Below, piece by piece: positions 24,620-33,006 of a stretch of DNA of 33,006 nt. The DNA comes from Rubrivivax sp. (GTDB lineage: Bacteria > Pseudomonadota > Gammaproteobacteria > Burkholderiales > Burkholderiaceae_C): positions 1 through 33,006 of the forward strand of contig JAJTGU010000054.1 of the NCBI GenBank assembly GCA_021297985.1. Direction: 5' to 3'. How positions within the stretch are numbered: the stretch's first letter is position 1; the number at the start of each line of letters is the position of its first letter. Both the position numbers and the translations under genes were made by a program. The notes under the pieces are model-generated. The model saw only the letters and a list, made by a program, of their open reading frames with translations, was not told where the DNA came from and searched no databases.

Positions 24620-25321
24620 TCAGCGAACCACGTTCTCGACGTCGGCCACCGAGGCGTGACGGACGTCGGTGCCCTTGACCACGTAGATCGTCGCCTCAGC
24701 CAGGTTCTTGGCGTGGTCGCCGACCCGCTCGATCGCCTTGGCGACGAACACGATGTCGATACAGGCCGAGATGGTGCGCGGATCTTCCATCATGTAGGTG
24801 ATCAACTTGCGCAGCAGGCCATCGAACTCCTGGTCGATCAGATCGTCCTGCTTGAGCACCTCCAGCGCCCGAGCGGTGTCCAGACGCGCCAGCGCATCGA
24901 GCGCCTTGCGCAGCTGGGCGATGGCCAGATTGGCCTCGAAGTCCAGATCGGCCAGCGGCAGCTTGGTCGGTATGCCGGCCTTGATCAGGCGACCCACGGT
25001 TCGCGCAATGCGCGCCGCCTCGTCGCCAACACGTTCGAGATTGGCGATCGCCTTGCTGATCGCGATCAACAGTCGCAGGTCGCGCGCTGTCGGCTGGCGC
25101 CGGGCGATGATCGCGGACAACTCGCGATCAATGTCGACCTCCATCTGGTTGACACGCTCCTCCTGGCGCAGCACCTCGTCCGCCGCATCGGCGCTGAAGT
25201 TGGTCAGCGCATGAAGCGCCTGGCCGACCTGCATCTCGACCAGGCCGCCCATTTCGAGCACGCGGTTGGATATCGCGGCGAGTTCTGTATCGAACTGGGT
25301 CGACAGGTGCTTGTCGCTCAT
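24620..25321 (-). CDS. phoU: Phosphate signalling protein PhoU
   Basis: 233 residues, standard PhoU size. Two tandem three-helix-bundle PhoU repeats: the first with RVLEMGGLVEMQVGQALHAL and DREL...RDLRLLIAISKAIANLERVGDEAARIA, the second with EFDGLLRKLITYMMEDPRTI and CIDIVFVAKAIERVGDHAKNLAEATIYVVKG. The E/D-x3-D metal-binding signatures (ERVGDEA, ERVGDHA) are intact. It mediates inhibition of PhoR by the Pst transporter when phosphate is plentiful. AGGGA lies about seven bases before the ATG; the pstB stop is 25 bases upstream. The downstream neighbour expected in betaproteobacteria, phoB, is missing: only 85 bases separate phoU from phoR. Confidence 0.97.
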   Translation of the reverse strand: MSDKHLSTQFDTELAAISNRVLEMGGLVEMQVGQALHALTNFSADAADEVLRQEERVNQMEVDIDRELSAIIARRQPTARDLRLLIAISKAIANLERVGDEAARIARTVGRLIKAGIPTKLPLADLDFEANLAIAQLRKALDALARLDTARALEVLKQDDLIDQEFDGLLRKLITYMMEDPRTISACIDIVFVAKAIERVGDHAKNLAEATIYVVKGTDVRHASVADVENVVR

Positions 25322-25346
25322 GGCAGATTCCCTTTGCCCGGCCGGT

Positions 25347-26132
25347 TCAGCCGAAGCGGCCGGTGATGTAGTCCTCAGTGTCCTTCTTCCTCGGCTTCAT
25401 GAAGAGGTCGGACGTGGCACCGAACTCGACCAGGTCACCCAGGTACATGTAGGCGGTGTAGTCGCTGCAGCGTGCGGCCTGCTGCATGTTGTGGGTCACG
25501 ATCACGACTGTGTAGTCGCTCTTCAGTTCGTGGATCAGTTCCTCGATCTTCCCGGTGGAAATCGGGTCCAGGGCCGAGCAGGGCTCATCGAGCAGCAACA
25601 CCTCCGGCTTGATCGCGATGCCACGCGCGATGCACAGCCGCTGCTGCTGGCCACCGGAGAGGCTGGCACCGCTTTGCTGAAGCTTGTCCTTGACCTCGTT
25701 CCAGAGCGCCGCCTTCTTGAGGGCCCACTCGACTCGTTCGTCCATCTCGACCCGGGGCAGGGCCTCGAAGAGGCGCACGCCGAAGGCGATGTTGTCGTAG
25801 ATCGACATCGGGAACGGTGTCGGCTTCTGGAACACCATGCCGATCTTCGCCCGGATCAGGCTGACATCCAGCCGGGTCGACAGGATGTCCTCGCCGTCAA
25901 GCGAGACGGTGCCGCTGGCACGCTGCTCGGGATAGAGCTCGAACATGCGGTTGAACACCCGCAACAGCGTGCTCTTGCCGCAACCCGAAGGGCCGATGAA
26001 GGCCGTGACCTTGCGCTCCGGGACGTCAAGGTTGATGTTCTTCAGCGCCTGGAACTTGCCGTAGTGAAAGTTCAGATCGCGCACCGCCAGCTTGGCGCGC
26101 TCGGCGATCGGAGATTCGAAGGTCGTGCTCAT
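25347..26132 (-). CDS. pstB: Phosphate ABC transporter ATP-binding protein PstB
   Basis: 261 residues; ATPase of the high-affinity phosphate importer. Walker A is [11 protein letters not shown], the Q loop is [20 protein letters not shown] (PstB-typical), the ABC signature is [14 protein letters not shown], Walker B is [14 protein letters not shown], and the switch His is in [21 protein letters not shown] is also a PstB hallmark. It starts 19 bases after the pstA stop; no clear ribosome-binding site is seen, suggesting translation linked to upstream genes. Fourth cistron of pstSCAB-phoU. Confidence 0.98.
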   Translation of the reverse strand: MSTTFESPIAERAKLAVRDLNFHYGKFQALKNINLDVPERKVTAFIGPSGCGKSTLLRVFNRMFELYPEQRASGTVSLDGEDILSTRLDVSLIRAKIGMVFQKPTPFPMSIYDNIAFGVRLFEALPRVEMDERVEWALKKAALWNEVKDKLQQSGASLSGGQQQRLCIARGIAIKPEVLLLDEPCSALDPISTGKIEELIHELKSDYTVVIVTHNMQQAARCSDYTAYMYLGDLVEFGATSDLFMKPRKKDTEDYITGRFG

Positions 26133-26151
26133 GGTCGTTGTGGACGCGGTG

Positions 26152-27018
26152 TCACTTGCGGGTGCGGAACAGCACGCGGGCCAGGATGTTCAACGCGAGT
26201 ACCCCGAGCGTGATGATGAAGACGCCGGCCCAGGCCAGGTCGCGCCAGTTGTCGTACGGACTCATCGCGTACTTGAAGATCGTCACCGGCAGGCTGGCCA
26301 TGGGTTGGCCAAGATCGGCGCTCCAGAATTGGTTGTTCAACGCCGTGAACAGCAACGGCGCCGTCTCGCCGGCGATTCGCGCCAGCGCCAGCAGCACGCC
26401 AGTCACGACACCGGCACGCGCGGCCTTCAGAGTGATCGACCAGATCACCTTCCACTTCGGCGTGCCCAGCGCATAGGCTGCCTCACGCAGCGAATTGGGA
26501 ATCAGCACCAGCATGCCCTCCGTGGTGCGGATCACCACGGGAATCACGATCAAGGCCAACGCCAGGACGCCCGCGGCCCCGGAGAAGGTCTTGAACCTCG
26601 CCACCACCGTGGCGTAGATGAACAGTCCGATCACGATCGACGGTGCCGACAGCAGGATGTCGTTGATGAACTGCGTGATGCGACCGAGCCAGGTCCGTTG
26701 TCCGTACTCGGCCAGGTACACGCCGGCCAGGATGCCGATCGGTGTGCCCAGCGCGGTGGCCAGCCCCACCATCGTCAGCGACCCGAAGATCGCATTCGCC
26801 AGGCCGCCGGACTCGGCATTCGGCGGTGGTGTCATTTCGGTGAACACCGACACGGCCAGCCCACCGACACCAAGCCTCAGGGTTTCGAAGAGGATCCAAG
26901 CCAGCCAGAACAGACCAAAGGCCATGGCCGCCAGCGACAGCGTCAGCGCGATCGCATTGACCACCTTGCGCCGGTTGTGCAGGCGCATGCGCGCCGGATC
27001 GAGCTTGGTCAGGCTCAT
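26152..27018 (-). CDS. pstA: Phosphate ABC transporter permease PstA
   Basis: 288 residues from the ATG at 27018, which overlaps the pstC stop (ATGA); longer in-frame reads run antisense-free but inside pstC and are not credible. Six membrane helices (for example [27 protein letters not shown] at the N terminus and [17 protein letters not shown] at the C terminus). The [32 protein letters not shown] region and the EAA-type coupling loop [21 protein letters not shown], which contacts PstB, are typical of Pst[18 protein letters not shown] is conserved in the family. Works as a heterodimer with PstC. Confidence 0.97.
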   Translation of the reverse strand: MSLTKLDPARMRLHNRRKVVNAIALTLSLAAMAFGLFWLAWILFETLRLGVGGLAVSVFTEMTPPPNAESGGLANAIFGSLTMVGLATALGTPIGILAGVYLAEYGQRTWLGRITQFINDILLSAPSIVIGLFIYATVVARFKTFSGAAGVLALALIVIPVVIRTTEGMLVLIPNSLREAAYALGTPKWKVIWSITLKAARAGVVTGVLLALARIAGETAPLLFTALNNQFWSADLGQPMASLPVTIFKYAMSPYDNWRDLAWAGVFIITLGVLALNILARVLFRTRK

Positions 27019-27968
27019 GTCTTGCTGCCCTCGTTCTTCTTCAGGCTCGCCAGCAGCAACTTGGAGCAGCCGAGCACGACGAACGTGATGAAGAAGAGGA
27101 TCAGCCCGAGGTAGATCAGCGAAGCCTGGTGCAGCCCCGGTGCGGCCTCGGCGAACTCGTTGGCCAGCGCCGAAGTGATGCTGTTGGCCGCCTCGAAGAG
27201 CGACAGCGTGTCCAGTTGGTTGAAGTTGCCGATCACGAAGGTGACCGCCATGGTTTCGCCCAACGCTCGACCGAGGCCCAGCATCACCGCACCGATGACG
27301 CCGGTCTTGGTATAGGGCAGGACGATCTTCCAGACCACTTCCCAAGTCGTCGAACCCAGGCCGTACGCCGACTCCTTGAGCATCGCGGGGGTGGTCTCGA
27401 AGACGTCGCGCATCACTGCGGCGATGAACGGAATGATCATGATGGCCAGGATGATTCCGGCCGACAGGATCCCGATGCCCACCGGCGCTCCGGAAACGAG
27501 CCCGCCGATCACCGGCCACTCGCCGAACCAACGCTGCATCGGTTCCTGGACCCAGGTCGCCAGGATGGGGCCGAAGACGAGCAAACCCCACATGCCATAC
27601 ACGATGGACGGCACTGCGGCGAGCAATTCGACCGCCACGCCGAGCGGCCGGCGCAGCCAGCCCGGTGCAAGCTCGGTGAGGAACAGCGCAATTCCGAAGC
27701 TCACCGGCACCGCGATCATCAACGCGATGGCCGAGGTCGCCAGCGTGCCGTAGATCATCACCAGGCCGCCGAACTTCTCTTCGACGGGGTCCCAGTCGCT
27801 GCGCCAGAGGAAACTGACCCCGTACTCGCGAATCGCCGGCCAGGCGCCGACGACGAGCGACAGGATGATGCCGGCCAGCAGGGCAAGTGTCAGCCAGGCC
27901 GCGGCGTGCGCGGCGATGGCAAACGCCCCGTCAGCCCAGGGCACTCGCCGCTGGCGTTCGGCCGACAT
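27015..27968 (-). CDS. pstC: Phosphate ABC transporter permease PstC
   Basis: 317 residues from the ATG at 27968, two bases after the pstS stop; upstream in-frame sequence lies within pstS and is unrelated. Membrane helices include [19 protein letters not shown] and [23 protein letters not shown]. PstC signatures: FLWRSDWDP and [41 protein letters not shown], and the coupling loop [22 protein letters not shown], followed by [19 protein letters not shown]. It overlaps the pstA start by four bases. Confidence 0.97.
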   Translation of the reverse strand: MSAERQRRVPWADGAFAIAAHAAAWLTLALLAGIILSLVVGAWPAIREYGVSFLWRSDWDPVEEKFGGLVMIYGTLATSAIALMIAVPVSFGIALFLTELAPGWLRRPLGVAVELLAAVPSIVYGMWGLLVFGPILATWVQEPMQRWFGEWPVIGGLVSGAPVGIGILSAGIILAIMIIPFIAAVMRDVFETTPAMLKESAYGLGSTTWEVVWKIVLPYTKTGVIGAVMLGLGRALGETMAVTFVIGNFNQLDTLSLFEAANSITSALANEFAEAAPGLHQASLIYLGLILFFITFVVLGCSKLLLASLKKNEGSKT

Positions 27969-27970
27969 GC

Positions 27971-29005
27971 TCACCGGGTCGGGATCGGCTTGCCGGTGCC
28001 GTCCTGGATCTGCGCCCAGCTCTTGCGGACGATGGCCTTGACGGCATCCGGCAGGGGCACGTACGCCAGTTCCGTGGCCATCTTGTCGCCATTGGCCAAG
28101 GCCCAGTCGAAGAACTTCAGCGACGCCGACGCCGCGGCCGGCTTGTCCTGTCGGGTGTGCATCAGGATGAAGGTCGCACCGGTGATCGGCCAGGCATCCT
28201 TGCCCGGCTGCTCCGTCAGGATCTGGAAGAAGCTCTTGTCCCACGCCGCGGCGGCAGCCGCTGCACGGAAGGTCAAGTCATCGGGTTGCACGAAGTTGCC
28301 CGCCGCATTGCGCATCTGCACATGGGTCATCCGGGTCGACTTCGCGTAGCTGTACTCGACGTATCCGATCGAATTGGGCAGTCGCTGCACGTTCTGGGCC
28401 ACCCCCTCGTTGCCCTTGCCGCCGATGCCACCGGGCCAGTCCAGCGCCGTGCCTTCGCCGACCTTGGACTTCCATTCCGGATGGGTCTTGGACAGGTAGT
28501 TCGAGAAGATGAAGGTCGTGCCGGCGCCGTCGGCGCGTCGCACGACGGCGATGGCGGCATCGGGCAACGCCACGCCGGGATTCAGCGCGACCAGGGCTGG
28601 ATCGTTCCAGCGCTTGATCTTGGTGAGGTAGATGTCACCCAGCACCTGGCCGGTCAGGCGCAACTGGCCCGGCAGAATGCCCCTGACGTTGATCACCGGC
28701 ACCACGCCACCAATCACGGTCGGGAACTGGACCAGCCCATCCTTGGCCAGTTCGGCATCCGCCAGCGGCATGTCCGACGCGCCGAAGTCCACCGTCTTGC
28801 CGCGGATCTGGCGCAGACCGGCTCCGGAACCCACCGACTGGTAGTTGATCTTGGCGCCGGTCGCCTTGTTGTAGGCATCGGCCCATTTGGCGTACAGCGG
28901 CGCCGGGAAGGTGGCGCCCGCCCCCGTGACGTCCTGTGCACACGACCCAGTCGCCATCGTGACCAGAACCATGCCGACCACGGCAGCAGCAGAGAATTTG
29001 CGCAT
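27971..29005 (-). CDS. pstS: Periplasmic phosphate-binding protein PstS
   Basis: 344 residues from the ATG at 29005; a TTG at 29020 would add five residues, and neither start has a clear ribosome-binding site. Signal peptide [20 protein letters not shown] with a likely type I cleavage after SCA; the lone Cys does not sit in a good lipobox. The mature protein starts [20 protein letters not shown], a PstS hallmark. Phosphate-binding segments include [37 protein letters not shown] and [11 protein letters not shown]. First gene of pstSCAB-phoU, preceded by a tandem Pho box. Confidence 0.98.
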   Translation of the reverse strand: MRKFSAAAVVGMVLVTMATGSCAQDVTGAGATFPAPLYAKWADAYNKATGAKINYQSVGSGAGLRQIRGKTVDFGASDMPLADAELAKDGLVQFPTVIGGVVPVINVRGILPGQLRLTGQVLGDIYLTKIKRWNDPALVALNPGVALPDAAIAVVRRADGAGTTFIFSNYLSKTHPEWKSKVGEGTALDWPGGIGGKGNEGVAQNVQRLPNSIGYVEYSYAKSTRMTHVQMRNAAGNFVQPDDLTFRAAAAAAAWDKSFFQILTEQPGKDAWPITGATFILMHTRQDKPAAASASLKFFDWALANGDKMATELAYVPLPDAVKAIVRKSWAQIQDGTGKPIPTR

Positions 29006-29050
29006 CGAGATGAGCCGCAAGCGGCTGAATGGAACGATGCGCTGAACTTT

Positions 29051-29090
29051 ATGGCAGTTTGATGACAGTCACGTGAAAGTCACTCAAAAG
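29051..29090 (-). promoter_or_regulatory. Tandem Pho box (PhoB site) upstream of pstS
   Basis: On the minus strand the core reads CTGTCAT-CAAA-CTGCCAT (29068-29051), almost exactly the consensus of two CTGTCAT repeats with a four-base AT-rich spacer, followed by AAAG. Two weaker units continue upstream at strict 11-base spacing: CTTTCAC (29079-29073) and CTTTTGA (29090-29084). The array ends 45 bases before the pstS ATG, in the 97-base glmM-pstS gap. A poor -10 candidate, CATCGT, lies about eleven bases downstream. Phosphate-starvation activation by PhoB is the expected regulation. Confidence 0.88.
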
Positions 29091-29102
29091 GTCGCTTCAT
29101 GG

Positions 29103-30443
29103 TCACTCGATTGCAGCGGCCACCGCCGCCAGACGCTCTGCGCAGGCTCGCCCTTGCGCGGCATCGCGCGCTTCGACCATCACCCGCAGCACCGGCTCGG
29201 TCCCGGAGGCCCGGATCAGGATGCGCCCACCCTGCCCCAGTTCTTGTTCGACCGCCGCCCGCGCCTGGAGCATGGCGGGCGCTTTGGCCCAGTCGGCGCC
29301 CTCCTGAAGCCGGACATTGATCATGGTTTGAGGGAACAAGGTCACGCCCTCCAGCAGGTTGGACAAGGTACGGCCTTGGCGCTTGATGGCCTGCAGGATC
29401 TGAAGAGCACTGACGATGCCGTCGCCAGTGGTATGGCGATCCAGCGCGAGCAGGTGTCCCGAGCTTTCGCCACCCAGTTGCCAGCCGCGAGAACTCAGTT
29501 CTTCCAGCACGTAGCGGTCGCCAACCTTGGCGCGTACCAGGGACACCTGTTGGGCGGCCAGCGCCTGCTCGACGGCCATGTTCGTCATCAAGGTGCCGAC
29601 AACCCCAGGCACATGCTCGCGCCGCGTCTTGCGGTCCATCGCCATCACGTACAAGAGCTCGTCGCCGTTGAACAGGCGTCCGGCGGCATCGACCAGTTGC
29701 AGCCGGTCGGCGTCGCCATCCAGCGCCACGCCGTAGTCGGCCCGGTGCTCGGCCACCGCCCGGACCAGGGCCTGCGGCGCCGTGGCGCCGACGCTGTCGT
29801 TGATGTTCAGGCCGTCGGGAGAGCAGCCGATCGTCACCACCGACGCGCCCAGTTCGTGGAAGACATCGGGCGCGACGTGGTAAGCCGCTCCGTGGGCGGC
29901 ATCGATGACGAGCTTCATGCCCTTGAGCGACAGCGAATGGGGCACCGTGCTCTTGCAGAACTCGATGTACCGGCCACGGGCATCTTCCAGGCGCCTGGCC
30001 TTGCCCAGTGTGGCCGAGTCGACCCACTGCGGCGGCCGTTCCAAGGCCGCTTCGACCTCAAGCTCCCAGGCGTCGGGCAGCTTCTCGCCCTGGGCGGAGA
30101 AGAACTTCACGCCGTTGTCGGCAAACGGGTTGTGCGATGCACTGATCACGACGCCGAGATCCAGGCGAAGCGCCTTGACCAGGTAGGCCACGCCCGGGGT
30201 CGGCAAGGGCCCGCTGAGCAGCACGTCCACGCCCGCCGACGCAAAGCCGGCTTCCAGGCTGGACTCAAGCATGTAGCCCGAAATCCGGGTGTCCTTGCCG
30301 ATCAGCACCGTCGGACGCGCGGTGTCTCGCTTGAGCACGCGGCCAACCGCATGGCCCAAAGCCAGCATGAAGTCCGGCGTGATTGGCGGCTGGCCCACTG
30401 TGCCGCGAATGCCATCTGTTCCGAAGTGTCTTCTGCTGCCCAT
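29103..30443 (-). CDS. glmM: Phosphoglucosamine mutase GlmM
   Basis: 446 residues, typical length. It converts glucosamine-6-phosphate to glucosamine-1-phosphate, feeding UDP-GlcNAc for peptidoglycan and LPS. It begins [22 protein letters not shown]. The phosphorylated catalytic serine is S103 in [15 protein letters not shown], the metal-binding loop is [10 protein letters not shown], the sugar-binding segment is GGESSGHLL, and the phosphate-binding loop is [16 protein letters not shown] near the C terminus. It follows folP by 39 bases, the conserved ftsH-folP-glmM order, and ends 97 bases before pstS. Confidence 0.98.
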   Translation of the reverse strand: MGSRRHFGTDGIRGTVGQPPITPDFMLALGHAVGRVLKRDTARPTVLIGKDTRISGYMLESSLEAGFASAGVDVLLSGPLPTPGVAYLVKALRLDLGVVISASHNPFADNGVKFFSAQGEKLPDAWELEVEAALERPPQWVDSATLGKARRLEDARGRYIEFCKSTVPHSLSLKGMKLVIDAAHGAAYHVAPDVFHELGASVVTIGCSPDGLNINDSVGATAPQALVRAVAEHRADYGVALDGDADRLQLVDAAGRLFNGDELLYVMAMDRKTRREHVPGVVGTLMTNMAVEQALAAQQVSLVRAKVGDRYVLEELSSRGWQLGGESSGHLLALDRHTTGDGIVSALQILQAIKRQGRTLSNLLEGVTLFPQTMINVRLQEGADWAKAPAMLQARAAVEQELGQGGRILIRASGTEPVLRVMVEARDAAQGRACAERLAAVAAAIE

Positions 30444-30482
30444 GCTCTTGCCCCGTCCCGGGCTCCTCGGCTGTGTTTGTGT

Positions 30483-31346
30483 TCAGGGATTGTCAGGCCC
30501 AGGCGTCGCCAGAGGTTGTGCGGCTTGCCACACCTTCAGGGCATCCACAGTCGCCGCCACGTCGTGCACCCGGACGACGGCCGCGCCGGCCGCCACCGAG
30601 GCCAGTGCAGCAGCGAGCGACGCCGCCAGCCGGCCTTCGACCGGCCGTCCTGTCAACGCCCCCAGCGTGGACTTGCGTGACCAGCCCACCAGCAACGGTC
30701 GGCCCAGAACCAGCAGTTGGCGTTGCCGGCGCAGCAGATCGAGGTTCTGCGCCGGCGTCTTTGCGAAACCGATGCCGGGATCGAGCACCGTGCGCTCCGG
30801 GTTGATGCCGGCCTGCGCCAGGGCGTGCAGGCGTTCACCAAAAAACAGTGCAACCTCATTGACCACGTCGTCGTAGTCCGTCAATTGCTGCATCGTCGAC
30901 GGCTCGCCACGCATGTGCATGGCCACAATGCCGGCGCTCGGATGTCCGGCCAACGCCTGGACTGCGCCCGGTCGCCGAAGGGCCCGCACGTCGTTGACGA
31001 TGTCGGCGCCAGCATCGAGCACGGCCCGCATGACCTCCGGCTCGCTGGTGTCCACGCTCACCGGGACGCCCCAGCCCACGGCTGCGCGCACCACCGGCAG
31101 CACGCGTGCCAACTCCTCGTCGGCACCGGGCGGCCGCGCGCCAGGTCGCGTCGACTCGCCGCCGATGTCCAGCGCATCGGCGCCTTCGGCGACGCAGGCT
31201 TCGGCCCGCGTGATCGCGCCCCGGACCAGGGCCGCAAGCTCGCTCGCTCCGGTCCCGGTGGCGAACGAATCCGGTGTGACGTTGACGATGGCCATCACGT
31301 GGGGCCGGTCGAGCACGAGCCGGTAGCGCGCGGTCTGCCAGGTCAT
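30483..31346 (-). CDS. folP: Dihydropteroate synthase FolP
   Basis: 287 residues from the ATG at 31346. Alternatives are ATGs at 31358 and 31367; the 31346 start puts 17 residues before the MxIxNVTPDSF block, as in E. coli FolP, and no candidate has a ribosome-binding site. The enzyme condenses p-aminobenzoate with 6-hydroxymethyl-dihydropterin pyrophosphate in folate synthesis and is the sulfonamide target. Motifs: VMAIVNVTPDSF, ALDIGGESTRPGA, VSVDTSEPEVMRAVLDAGADIVNDV, VAMHMRGEPSTMQ, LDPGIGFAKTPAQN, LVGWSRKSTLG, and VRVHDVAAT. A terminator-like hairpin separates it from ftsH. Confidence 0.96.
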   Translation of the reverse strand: MTWQTARYRLVLDRPHVMAIVNVTPDSFATGTGASELAALVRGAITRAEACVAEGADALDIGGESTRPGARPPGADEELARVLPVVRAAVGWGVPVSVDTSEPEVMRAVLDAGADIVNDVRALRRPGAVQALAGHPSAGIVAMHMRGEPSTMQQLTDYDDVVNEVALFFGERLHALAQAGINPERTVLDPGIGFAKTPAQNLDLLRRQRQLLVLGRPLLVGWSRKSTLGALTGRPVEGRLAASLAAALASVAAGAAVVRVHDVAATVDALKVWQAAQPLATPGPDNP

Positions 31347-31369
31347 GGGGAGATTCATTGCCGTCATCG

Positions 31370-31395
31370 AAAGCAAAACGGGGCCGAAGCCCCGT
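31370..31395 (-). terminator. Intrinsic terminator between ftsH and folP
   Basis: On the minus strand, ACGGGGC-TTCG-GCCCCGT forms a perfect seven-base stem with a stabilising TTCG tetraloop (31395-31378), running straight into a T-run interrupted by GC (TTTGCTTT). It lies 23 bases after the ftsH stop and about 24 bases before the preferred folP ATG. It probably ends or attenuates the ftsH transcript; folP-glmM would then depend on read-through or on a promoter inside ftsH. Confidence 0.8.
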
Positions 31396-31418
31396 CGATT
31401 GCCGGACCCGCCAGCCGG

Positions 31419-33006
<1,588 letters not shown>

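Overview
The window looks like chromosomal core sequence of a high-GC betaproteobacterium, most likely a Burkholderiales of the Rubrivivax/Leptothrix/Ideonella type. This rests on strong G/C bias at third codon positions, the gene orders dnaX-ybaB-recR, trxA-rho-rpmE2, ileS-lspA and ftsH-folP-glmM-pstSCAB-phoU, and protein sequences of betaproteobacterial character. The genus is an inference. I see no insertion sequence, prophage, tRNA, rRNA or CRISPR array. Nearly every base is used.

Layout. 1-2739: the end of a polysaccharide-type locus, with a 5'-truncated GT2 glycosyltransferase overlapping a GT4 glycosyltransferase. 2752-8299: ribF, a MipA/OmpV outer-membrane gene on the other strand, then ileS-lspA. 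8362-12071 (minus): creB-creC-creD, with a perfect CreB-type direct repeat (TTCAC-N6-TTCAC) between creC and creD. 12203-13015: a DUF2189 membrane protein. 13020-15759 (minus): dnaX-ybaB-recR. 15804-17090: a PurM-related protein and the 4.5S (SRP) RNA. 17099-18970 (minus): a degenerate protein kinase fused to an HDOD domain. 19165-21471: trxA, rho, rpmE2 and an intrinsic terminator. 21505-23181: an ArnT/PMT-like membrane glycosyltransferase. 23191-29090 (minus): the phosphate regulon pstSCAB-phoU and phoR with two Pho-box arrays. 29103-33006 (minus): glmM, folP, a terminator-like hairpin, and ftsH running off the right edge.

How the genes work together. The right half is a phosphate-sensing unit. 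PstSCAB imports phosphate, PhoU couples transport to the sensor, and PhoR is the histidine kinase. Two points stand out. The phoB gene expected between phoU and phoR is absent. The 85-base phoU-phoR gap instead holds three 7-base PhoB half-site-like repeats at 11-base spacing, then a -10-like hexamer placed so that transcription would begin almost at the phoR ATG, which has no Shine-Dalgarno. A second two-component system, CreBC, lies about 12 kb away with a textbook binding site in front of its target creD. No wholly new multi-gene system is evident. The most interesting signals are regulatory (the phoR promoter, the cre-tag, the rho leader) plus the pseudokinase-HDOD fusion and the divergent PurM homologue.
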